Source: a bacterium (lineage in GTDB: Bacteria > Spirochaetota > JAHITG01). From it: 8,241 nt of DNA. The notes below the pieces were generated by a model, which was given only the letters and a program-made list of their open reading frames with translations, ran no database searches and was not told where the DNA came from. The stretch's first letter is position 1. Each line of letters starts with the position of its first letter. The translations under genes were made by a program, and so were the position numbers. This document shows, one piece after another, positions 1-5,016 of this stretch. Location of the stretch: NCBI GenBank assembly GCA_028711675.1, contig JAQTRT010000139.1, positions 1 to 8,241 of the forward strand, in the 5' to 3' direction.

Positions 1-474
1 TATGAATCCTGAACGTCCCAGGGTTGTGATACCCCAGGTCCGGATAGCCAGGTTCATGGTATTCAGAGTATGGATACACGGGCTTTGGCCTGTGGTGGCC
101 AGGAGATAGGCGGACTTTCCGTAAAATTCGGGGCGGTGGCAGACATGGGCCAGCCGGTCGATCCAGTTCTTCATAACGCCGTTCACGTCGTTCACGTAGA
201 CCGGGCTGGCAAGGACCATGGCATCCGCTTCCTTTATCTTTTTTTTAATGGCCTGGAGGTCGTCCTTCAGCGGGCAGAATTCCTCGCCCCGGTCAAAGCA
301 GATACGGCATCCCTGGCAGGAAAGGACCTTCTGATGGGCCAGATGGATGATCTCGGTCTCCAGAGGCTCATGGGAACGGGCCGCTGCTTGCTGCAGGATT
401 TCCTCAAGCAGACCAACGATCCGGCCGGTGTTTCCTTTTTTTCTGTAACTGCTGTTAAGAATAATGATCTTCAT
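1..474 (-). CDS. Iron-sulfur flavoprotein / NADPH-dependent FMN reductase family (C-terminus cut by window edge)
   Basis: A flavodoxin-fold redox protein of the Isf / FMN-reductase family, 158 residues visible with the C-terminus missing. It starts at the ATG at 474 (MKIIILNSSYRKKGNT), with a G-rich ribosome-binding stretch about 15 bases upstream. Residues 7-16 (NSSYRKKGNT) form the expected FMN phosphate-binding loop. Residues 53-67 hold four cysteines spaced C-x2-C-x2-C-x7-C (C53, C56, C59, C67). This matches the compact motif that ligates a 4Fe-4S cluster in archaeal and bacterial iron-sulfur flavoproteins. A typical family segment around 85-95 (ASPVYVNDVNG) follows, then a W-x-D-R stretch. 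The role is probably cytoplasmic electron transfer or flavin reduction in an oxygen-sensitive metabolism; the partner is unknown. It lies 119 bases downstream of the GyrI-like gene with a hairpin between, so co-transcription is uncertain. Confidence 0.88.
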   Translation of the reverse strand, partial: MKIIILNSSYRKKGNTGRIVGLLEEILQQAAARSHEPLETEIIHLAHQKVLSCQGCRICFDRGEEFCPLKDDLQAIKKKIKEADAMVLASPVYVNDVNGVMKNWIDRLAHVCHRPEFYGKSAYLLATTGQSPCIHTLNTMNLAIRTWGITTLGRSGFI

Positions 475-535
475 GATATGTTCATTTTCCCCCTGGTATG
501 GATTATTGAGTATTCTGCCGGATTAACAGGAATGA

Positions 536-583
536 TACCCGGCTCTCCTCTTTCCTGCTCTCAGAGAAGAGGGGGGCCGGGTA
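536..583. repeat. Imperfect 17-bp inverted repeat between two genes
   Basis: Arms at 536-552 and 567-583 surround a 14-base loop, beginning TACCCGG and ending CCGGGTA. On the plus-strand RNA all 17 positions pair, two of them as G-U. On the minus-strand RNA, the sense for both flanking genes, these two become A-C mismatches. No U-run follows on the minus strand. The position, directly after the stop of the GyrI-like gene (594), suggests termination or transcript-end protection, but it is not a canonical rho-independent terminator. Confidence 0.45.
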
Positions 584-593
584 CGGATAAGGA

Positions 594-1154
594 TTATTTT
601 CCTTTCTCGATTCCCATGATGTAATAGATTTTTTTAGCAGGCATATCGTACAGTTCCATGGGCATGGAACCTTTTGACCATCTGGTCTTTTTTTCACTGG
701 CATATTTCATCAGGGCCGGATAGCCTTTCATGGGACCTATCATGTAAGAGAGCGCGCTCTTGGCAGGAAATTCAGCCACGATGCTGTATTGCCGGCTGAT
801 AATCCTTACAGTATATTTCTTTAATTTTACAAGTTTGGGAAGGTCTTTTTCTTCCACGATGCTCCCGCAGTCGCTCCTGAGGCTGGCGGGTGCTGTAACT
901 TTCGGATCATCATAATAAATACCGATTCCGCGGGTTGGCGTGATGCCGTCAGCGATAAGGGCCTGGTTCACTTTATAAAAAATCTTGCCTGTATCCTGGT
1001 AGGGGCCGGTAAAATGTTCATAGACCATTGTGTAGGGTCCCATTTCTTTTTCCGTGACAGGAAGTGTGCTGAACATTCCCAGGTAACCCAGATAAGCTGT
1101 CCCGAGAACGATCAGGACTGCCAGGACGATAAGTATCCATTTGATGATTTTCAT
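594..1154 (-). CDS. Membrane-anchored GyrI-like ligand-binding domain protein
   Basis: A 186-residue protein with one N-terminal transmembrane helix (about residues 3-27) followed by a GyrI-like domain (about 33-186). This fold forms the effector-binding half of AraC/BmrR-type regulators and also occurs as stand-alone small-molecule binders. Supporting segments are GPYTMVYEHFTGPY near residue 40, GIGIYYDDP near 76-84, a central strand ending in SIVEE, and EFPAK followed by a GPMKGYPALMKYA helix. There is no DNA-binding domain, so a direct transcription-factor role is unlikely. A single helix with the domain on its C-terminal side suggests a membrane-tethered binder; its orientation and ligand cannot be read. 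The ATG at 1154 is supported by AAGGAGG (1160-1166) five bases upstream. It has its own promoter with an 18-bp palindrome, so its expression is probably controlled. Confidence 0.82.
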   Translation of the reverse strand: MKIIKWILIVLAVLIVLGTAYLGYLGMFSTLPVTEKEMGPYTMVYEHFTGPYQDTGKIFYKVNQALIADGITPTRGIGIYYDDPKVTAPASLRSDCGSIVEEKDLPKLVKLKKYTVRIISRQYSIVAEFPAKSALSYMIGPMKGYPALMKYASEKKTRWSKGSMPMELYDMPAKKIYYIMGIEKGK

Positions 1155-1177
1155 GAAGGCCTCCTTATGATTAATAT

Positions 1178-1195
1178 CAAAATATTAATATTTTG
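1178..1195. promoter_or_regulatory. 18-bp perfect palindrome, candidate operator
   Basis: CAAAATATTAATATTTTG is identical to its own reverse complement. It lies immediately downstream of the candidate -10 box (1196-1201 or 1199-1204) of the GyrI-like gene, spanning the expected transcription start, and just upstream of the Shine-Dalgarno sequence. A repressor bound here would block initiation. Its pure A/T core leaves some chance of coincidence in this A/T-rich leader. Confidence 0.5.
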
Positions 1196-1226
1196 TTTAT
1201 ATTATTATGTTATATTCTTCTGTCAA
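1196..1226 (-). promoter_or_regulatory. Sigma-70-type promoter of the GyrI-like gene
   Basis: A perfect -35 TTGACA lies at 1221-1226 on the minus strand. The -10 is either TAATAT (1199-1204, spacer 16) or TATAAA (1196-1201, spacer 19). The 16-base reading matches the other two strong promoters in the window. Confidence 0.65.
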
Positions 1227-1310
1227 CTGATTTTTTTAGGAGTGTCAGTTCAAACGGTCAGTTCTTTTCTGTGTAAGAATAAGTGAACAGGAACGATGAG
1301 GAAAGGAGAG

Positions 1311-1334
1311 CAGGCTGGAGGATGATCCTGCCTG
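1311..1334 (-). terminator. Weak terminator-like hairpin after the FecR gene
   Basis: CAGGC (1311-1315) can pair with GCCTG (1330-1334), and AGGA (1319-1322) with TCCT (1326-1329) around a 3-base loop, leaving a 3-base bulge. On the minus strand it is followed by a C/T-rich stretch rather than a clean T-run. It lies 17 bases past the FecR stop codon. Efficiency as an intrinsic terminator is doubtful. Confidence 0.3.
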
Positions 1335-1350
1335 TTCCGTAAGACCGGCT

Positions 1351-2598
1351 TTATGGACCTTTCTTCGTACGGGCCGGGCTTGATCCGGCCAGAGCATTGT
1401 TGGCTTTGATCCGGCAGATGATCATCTCCAGGGTCTTCAGCGTATGGGTCATTTCGAACTGCGATTTCTTGATCTCATCAGCTACGAAATATTTGATGCC
1501 GCGCGTGAAAGTCTGCCTGAGCTCTGTGATGAGGCCGTGAAGATCGGTCCGGCCGTTCATGACGTTATATACGGTCTGGGGGTCCAGGGCCAGGGGATCA
1601 TAGGAGGGGAGACGCTGGAGAATGGCCTGGTTCAGCTTCCGGGCCTCTCCCAGTATTTCCAGGGCATTGGTAAAAGGCTGTTTGACAGCCAGGCCAATGC
1701 CTTCTTCGATCTTTTTATTCAGGTCGAGGTAATCCACAATGGTCAGTTTTTTATCCGAAGCTGGTGTCAGACTGCTGGTCAGGACAGGCGCGGGAATATT
1801 TTCCTGAACAGGCTCCCGGCTGACAGCAGGTGATGTCTCTTCCACGGTCTTTTCATTCGCGGAGGGACCTGGTCCCTGCGCCAGAAGCATTATCTTATCA
1901 TCTTCCTTTTTTTTCACCGCAACTTTGATCTCTTCCTCTTCGTCTTTCTCGTCCTTTTTAACGGTTCTTTTATCCGGGGATGCTTTTTTTATCTGTACCT
2001 TTCTTTTTTGTATCGTCACCGGCGAAAATGCCGCGTTTTTCAGGACGAAGACGCCGGGATAGCCTTTTCTGACAACAGCGGTCTCACCCTGCTTTACGAT
2101 GGTAATATTGTCCGGATCATTGATGTCCGCCATTTCCACAAAGCCTTCATCTACCGTGACACTGCTTCTATCCTTCTGCGTGGCGTCGACCAGGAATGCC
2201 GTACCGCGCACACCCGCTACCGCTGTAGGCGTAAAGACCTTAAAATCCTGGTTCTTCTTCAGTTTCATCAGGTCACAGAATAGCCGGCCCTGTCCGATAC
2301 TGCTGTTCACGCTCTCTTTTGACTGGTTGAGAAGTCTGGCCAGCGATATTTCCGTATTATCATTGATCCGCACCAGGCCGTATCCGGGTATCTGTATATC
2401 CAGCCTTGACTTTTTAGCGGTATAGATGGAATCGCCGGAGAACAGTTTCATTTTTATCCTGGGAGCGGTCCATTTTTCCGATTGGTTGATCTTAACATCA
2501 CCGTAGAAAAAGGTGATGATACCGAACTCTGTCGCTGGTTTTTGGGAGCAGGAAACCAGAAAGACCGGCAGAAGGAGCAGGAACAGGTATTTTTTCAT
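1351..2598 (-). CDS. FecR-domain lipoprotein
   Basis: A 415-residue envelope lipoprotein. Residues 1-16 form a short signal peptide ending in the lipobox L-V-S-C, with lipidated Cys17. Residues 26-185 are a FecR domain, recognisable from FYGDVKI, LFSGD, the segment TAVAGVRGTAF (125-135) and VDEGFVEM. In many bacteria this fold is a beta-rich periplasmic module not tied to iron signalling. Residues 198-235 are a highly charged K/E/D stretch, 240-282 a Pro/Ser/Thr-rich linker, and 283-400 a mostly helical C-terminal region of unknown type. I chose the ATG at 2598, although an in-frame start exists at 2655. The 2598 start has AGGAGA eight bases upstream and begins a perfect signal peptide, while 2655 lies upstream of the promoter's -35 box. 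There is no neighbouring TonB receptor or sigma factor, so FecI-type signalling is not indicated. A structural or cell-wall-associated role is possible. Confidence 0.88.
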   Translation of the reverse strand: MKKYLFLLLLPVFLVSCSQKPATEFGIITFFYGDVKINQSEKWTAPRIKMKLFSGDSIYTAKKSRLDIQIPGYGLVRINDNTEISLARLLNQSKESVNSSIGQGRLFCDLMKLKKNQDFKVFTPTAVAGVRGTAFLVDATQKDRSSVTVDEGFVEMADINDPDNITIVKQGETAVVRKGYPGVFVLKNAAFSPVTIQKRKVQIKKASPDKRTVKKDEKDEEEEIKVAVKKKEDDKIMLLAQGPGPSANEKTVEETSPAVSREPVQENIPAPVLTSSLTPASDKKLTIVDYLDLNKKIEEGIGLAVKQPFTNALEILGEARKLNQAILQRLPSYDPLALDPQTVYNVMNGRTDLHGLITELRQTFTRGIKYFVADEIKKSQFEMTHTLKTLEMIICRIKANNALAGSSPARTKKGP

Positions 2599-2606
2599 TT
2601 TATATT

Positions 2607-2612
2607 TCTCCT
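2607..2612 (-). promoter_or_regulatory. Ribosome binding site that sets the FecR lipoprotein start
   Basis: AGGAGA lies eight bases upstream of the ATG at 2598. No comparable site precedes the upstream in-frame ATG at 2655. This supports the shorter protein with the intact lipoprotein signal. Confidence 0.75.
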
Positions 2613-2623
2613 GATTGTTGTTG

Positions 2624-2651
2624 AATATAGACTTTATATATTTTGTGTCAA
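2624..2651 (-). promoter_or_regulatory. Sigma-70-type promoter of the FecR lipoprotein gene
   Basis: A perfect -35 TTGACA (2646-2651) and -10 TATATT (2624-2629) are separated by 16 bases on the minus strand. Transcription would start near 2617, giving a short leader of about 20 bases that holds just the Shine-Dalgarno sequence. This is the strongest promoter match in the window. Confidence 0.72.
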
Positions 2652-2715
2652 ACATTTTTGTTCCCGGACAATCACATGAAATATGTATTTATCCTTAATG
2701 ATATGAGGCGTTTTT

Positions 2716-2743
2716 AAAAAGGGAAAAGGGACTTCCTCCCTTT
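2716..2743 (-). terminator. Hairpin plus T-rich tail, candidate terminator for the EF-Tu-domain-2-like gene
   Basis: AAAGGGA and TCCCTTT (2725-2731 and 2737-2743) form a 7-bp stem with a 5-base loop. On the minus strand TCCC and then five T residues (2720-2716) follow. It lies about 130 bases past the stop codon at 2875 and upstream of the FecR promoter. The stem is short and only partly G/C. Confidence 0.4.
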
Positions 2744-2749
2744 ACTAAT

Positions 2750-2777
2750 AGTTTACTCAAAAAAGCAGTTCTGTCAA
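2750..2777 (-). promoter_or_regulatory. Possible second, distal promoter upstream of the FecR gene
   Basis: The 219 bases between the stop codon at 2875 and 2655 contain no gene. They hold a TTGACA box (2772-2777) and a weak -10 TAAACT (2750-2755, 4 of 6) with a 16-base spacer. The predicted start would fall at the 5' end of the 2725-2743 hairpin, so the transcript could be attenuated at once. Only the -35 box is strong. Confidence 0.25.
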
Positions 2778-2874
2778 TTATTATTTATTAAAGGTAGTTT
2801 AAACGTTCATGTTACGGGGAAAACCTGTCTGTAAGCGTGAAAATCAAGGAGTAATGGCCTTTTTTCCAAATTTA

Positions 2875-3135
2875 TTAACCAGATATTACTTTATATACTT
2901 TATCGTGTTTTCTTACCCGGTTGTTTATTTTAATGCCGATCTCATCTCCTGAGTTGGCCTGGCCGACATCCTTGTGGTCCTTCTGTATCGACTTTACATC
3001 TTCAATAAAATCCGTGGTGTGGCCTTTGAAATGGAGCTGGTCCCCTGTCTTAATTCCGTCACCCGTGACCTTTAAAGCCACAACACTGATATGAGCATAA
3101 AAATCCTGGACATGCGCTACTTCTTTTTCTTCCAT
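2875..3135 (-). CDS. Translation elongation factor-like small protein (EF-Tu domain 2 fold)
   Basis: An 86-residue single-domain protein resembling the beta-barrel second domain of EF-Tu/IF2-type GTPases without any GTPase domain. Seen in the sequence are an N-terminal strand pair, the turn KTGDQLHFKGHTTDF (29-43), then VKSIQKDH (47-54) and GDEIGIKI (63-70), with a closing VYKV strand. G-H-T-T-D-F followed by S-x-Q-x-D-H is characteristic of small proteins annotated as elongation factor-like, and similar barrels occur at the C-terminus of U32-family peptidases. Function is not established; binding RNA, tRNA or protein is only a guess. AGGAGAGG lies about nine bases before the ATG at 3135. It follows the CsgG/FlgO-like gene by 86 bases with no clear promoter or terminator between, so read-through from that gene is plausible. 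Confidence 0.82.
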   Translation of the reverse strand: MEEKEVAHVQDFYAHISVVALKVTGDGIKTGDQLHFKGHTTDFIEDVKSIQKDHKDVGQANSGDEIGIKINNRVRKHDKVYKVISG

Positions 3136-3221
3136 ATAATACGCCTCTCCTTTTTATTAGTGACCTGTCTTTTTACGGAACTTCCTTCTCGTCAGGCGGT
3201 AAACATTGACCGGGTACTGAT

Positions 3222-4355
3222 CTAAAAGAAGAACATGATAGCACCTTCAAGTTTGATGCCGTTCAGTATCCTTGCTGTATTAAGATTATAAAACGATCGG
3301 GAGAATTTTTTTAAATAGTGGTAATATCCTGCTCCGATATAAAATGAGATGGGATTCTTTTCCAGAAAAACAAGGTCTATCCGCGGCTGCAGAATACCTG
3401 ACTGATAAGATTCGGGTTCCTTATTGTAAATATCCACATCAGGATTTTCATGATAATATTCCCAGATATTGATGTGGGAGGTGATCCAGCCTATAAAGAG
3501 ATTGGGCTGAATGGATACGGCTCTTGAAAGTTTGAAACGGTAACCATAACCTCCCAGGAGCAGGAGAGCATTCTTGAGGCTATACTGTACGTTGACAGAG
3601 GTCTCAACCGGGTCATCCACTTTGGAGTTATTAAGATAAAGATGATCAAAAAAGAGGATACCCTGGAGAGTGAGCCAATGAGGGCCGGATAAGTGATAAT
3701 GGGCTCCCATACTGAATCCAATGGAGTAAATGGCGCCGCCTTGTTCGTTCATGCCAAACCAGCTCATGGAACTGCCGATATGGAGCCGGTACCGGGGCGG
3801 CTGGTATTTCTTGGCTGTATCTTCCAGCAGTTCGGAATCAAGGTCAATAGAGTCCGAAAGCAGGATGGTGCTTGTCGCCACTTCCACGATCCGCACGGCT
3901 ACGCGGTAAAAACCTGCCAGCTTGGAGACAGAACCAACGATCAGGAACCGGGCGTTGATGAGTTTTCCTATGGAAGAAACTTTATCAGAATCATACAAGC
4001 CTGTCAGGTTCATCTCCATGGATTGGATGATACGGCTGATTTGTTTTTTTTCAACCAGCCGGAACCTTCGGGATTTTTCAAATTGTTCTGTAATGATCTC
4101 GGATACAGCGAAACCCAAATTAGCCTTGACGGCTTCTTCGGATTGATTATCAAAATCAGCAATAGCAATAGGGGTGTTGGGCTGAGCTTTTGTTTCCAGT
4201 TTTGTAATGATGGATCCAGCGAACTGTTTTATCTGTGCAGCGACCTGGCTTTCTTCAGCATGCACTGCTATAACAGGACCTGAACAGGCCAGTACCAGCG
4301 ATAAGAACAGGTTCCGGAAACAGTTTCGCCTGAATAAAGAAGGTCCATGGTCCAT
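3222..4355 (-). CDS. CsgG/FlgO-like secreted protein with C-terminal beta-rich outer-membrane-type domain
   Basis: A 377-residue envelope protein. Residues 1-33 form a signal peptide with basic n-region RRNCFRN, a hydrophobic core and a possible signal peptidase I site after V-H-A33. The L-V-L-A-C24 stretch could instead be a poor lipobox, as CsgG relatives are often lipoproteins. Residues about 60-175 are a CsgG/FlgO-type domain: IAIADFDN, then helix FAVSEIITEQFEKS, RLVEKKQISRI, a KLINARFLIVGSV strand, and VAVRIVEVATS. Residues 188-377 are rich in alternating aromatic strands (SIGFSMGAHYHL, LLLGGYGYRFKL, FYIGAGYYHYLKK) and end in MFFF, typical of an outer-membrane barrel or barrel-like module. 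This suggests an outer-membrane protein whose periplasmic domain senses or assembles something. The ATG at 4355 has GGACGGGGG upstream; the nearby ATG at 4348 is out of frame. It is transcribed from its own promoter at 4388-4418. Confidence 0.8.
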   Translation of the reverse strand: MDHGPSLFRRNCFRNLFLSLVLACSGPVIAVHAEESQVAAQIKQFAGSIITKLETKAQPNTPIAIADFDNQSEEAVKANLGFAVSEIITEQFEKSRRFRLVEKKQISRIIQSMEMNLTGLYDSDKVSSIGKLINARFLIVGSVSKLAGFYRVAVRIVEVATSTILLSDSIDLDSELLEDTAKKYQPPRYRLHIGSSMSWFGMNEQGGAIYSIGFSMGAHYHLSGPHWLTLQGILFFDHLYLNNSKVDDPVETSVNVQYSLKNALLLLGGYGYRFKLSRAVSIQPNLFIGWITSHINIWEYYHENPDVDIYNKEPESYQSGILQPRIDLVFLEKNPISFYIGAGYYHYLKKFSRSFYNLNTARILNGIKLEGAIMFFF

Positions 4356-4387
4356 GGTTGATCCCCCGTCCTATTTTATCATTTATT

Positions 4388-4418
4388 TTTATACTATTCC
4401 ATTAAAATGGATTGTCAA
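4388..4418 (-). promoter_or_regulatory. Sigma-70-type promoter of the CsgG/FlgO-like gene
   Basis: A perfect -35 TTGACA at 4413-4418 pairs with -10 TAGTAT (4391-4396, spacer 16) or TATAAA (4388-4393, spacer 19). The same two spacings are available in the promoter of the GyrI-like gene. It separates this gene from the biosynthetic operon upstream. Confidence 0.62.
4398..4411. promoter_or_regulatory. Inverted repeat inside the promoter spacer, candidate operator
   Basis: TCCATT-AA-AATGGA has 6-base arms and a 2-base centre, one base downstream of the -35 hexamer in transcription order and within the spacer of the promoter at 4388-4418. Repressors and MerR-type regulators bind such sites. No regulator gene is visible here, so the binder is unknown. 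Confidence 0.42.
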
Positions 4419-4486
4419 ATTTTTTTGGAATCTTCGATCAGAAGCAGGGACTGCATGTCCGGAAAAGAAGTTCCCGGCTTTTCAGT

Positions 4487-5014
4487 TCATTCAACAAAAT
4501 AAACTTCACTGATGGAAAGACTGCAGACCTTGCCGCGGCAGATCACCTGGCCTATGATGGTGCCGAAAAATTCGTCATATTCCAGTTTTTGCGCTATAAG
4601 GACAGCTTCGTCCCCGGGAAGAAGGGGTTCCTGAAAGTATGCACCTATGATCCTTGTGGCGCGTATGGGTGAAGGAGCTGCGGCTTCCATGATGCGGCTG
4701 GTCTTATGGACAAGGAAATAATGAAGGCAGAGACCGAGTTGGCCTGTCATCTCCAGCTGAAGGGAGCCGGGATAAACGGGATATCCCGGGAAATGGCCTT
4801 TGAACACGGGATCATCCATGGGAATGGACCTTTTCCCCATGATCATCTCTTTCTCCGGATCAAGGCCGATGATGGAATCGAGCAGGAGGAAAGGTTCGCG
4901 GTGGGGAATGATCTTCTTTATGTCGTCCCTGTTCAGGTTGAGCTTTACCGGGAAATCATTTTTTCCGGCCAGCGGCTTTTTCCTGAATTTTTTTAAAAGC
5001 TGTTCATGGTCCAT
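4487..5014 (-). CDS. FabZ-like 3-hydroxyacyl-ACP dehydratase (hotdog fold)
   Basis: A 175-residue hotdog-fold protein of the FabA/FabZ family, expected to dehydrate 3-hydroxyacyl-ACP to trans-2-enoyl-ACP. The family segment IIPHREPFLLLDSI is at 35-48. The catalytic loop FKGHFPGYPVYPGSLQLE (71-88) keeps the catalytic His74 and Glu88, so it is FabZ-like rather than FabA-like (Asp). Compared with a typical FabZ of about 150 residues it has roughly 20 extra N-terminal residues (LLKKFRKKPLAGKN). It starts 2 bases after the stop of the oxoamine synthase gene with only a weak Shine-Dalgarno, so it is probably translationally coupled and the last gene of the operon. It probably acts on acyl chains held by the ACP encoded at 6403-6648. 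Presence beside dedicated accessory enzymes argues for a secondary or specialised lipid pathway rather than housekeeping fatty-acid synthesis. Confidence 0.85.
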   Translation of the reverse strand: MDHEQLLKKFRKKPLAGKNDFPVKLNLNRDDIKKIIPHREPFLLLDSIIGLDPEKEMIMGKRSIPMDDPVFKGHFPGYPVYPGSLQLEMTGQLGLCLHYFLVHKTSRIMEAAAPSPIRATRIIGAYFQEPLLPGDEAVLIAQKLEYDEFFGTIIGQVICRGKVCSLSISEVYFVE

Positions 5015-5016
5015 AT

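Noticed and set aside
70..624. Plus-strand open frame of 184 codons
   Set aside because: It lies opposite the flavoprotein gene, shows no family features, and the minus-strand protein has clear FMN and Fe-S motifs.
503..703. Minus-strand open frame of 66 codons overlapping the end of the GyrI-like gene
   Set aside because: Overlaps a well-supported gene in another frame and spans the intergenic inverted repeat; composition looks like shadow sequence.
1444..1833. Plus-strand open frame opposite the FecR gene
   Set aside because: No recognisable domain and antisense to a protein with a consistent domain layout and promoter.
2599..2655. Upstream in-frame start for the FecR protein
   Set aside because: It would place the start codon ahead of the -35 box and bury the lipoprotein signal behind 19 polar residues.
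3693..4283. Plus-strand open frame of 196 codons
   Set aside because: Antisense to the CsgG/FlgO-like domain; no ribosome site or family signal.
4342..4355. Tandem ACCATGG repeat at the CsgG/FlgO-like start
   Set aside because: A 7-base duplication creates a second ATG at 4348, but it is out of frame; judged coincidental.
4419..4486. Terminator after the dehydratase gene
   Set aside because: A 7-bp stem (CCGGGAA with TTTCCGG, one G-U pair) is possible, but no T-run follows, so I did not call it.
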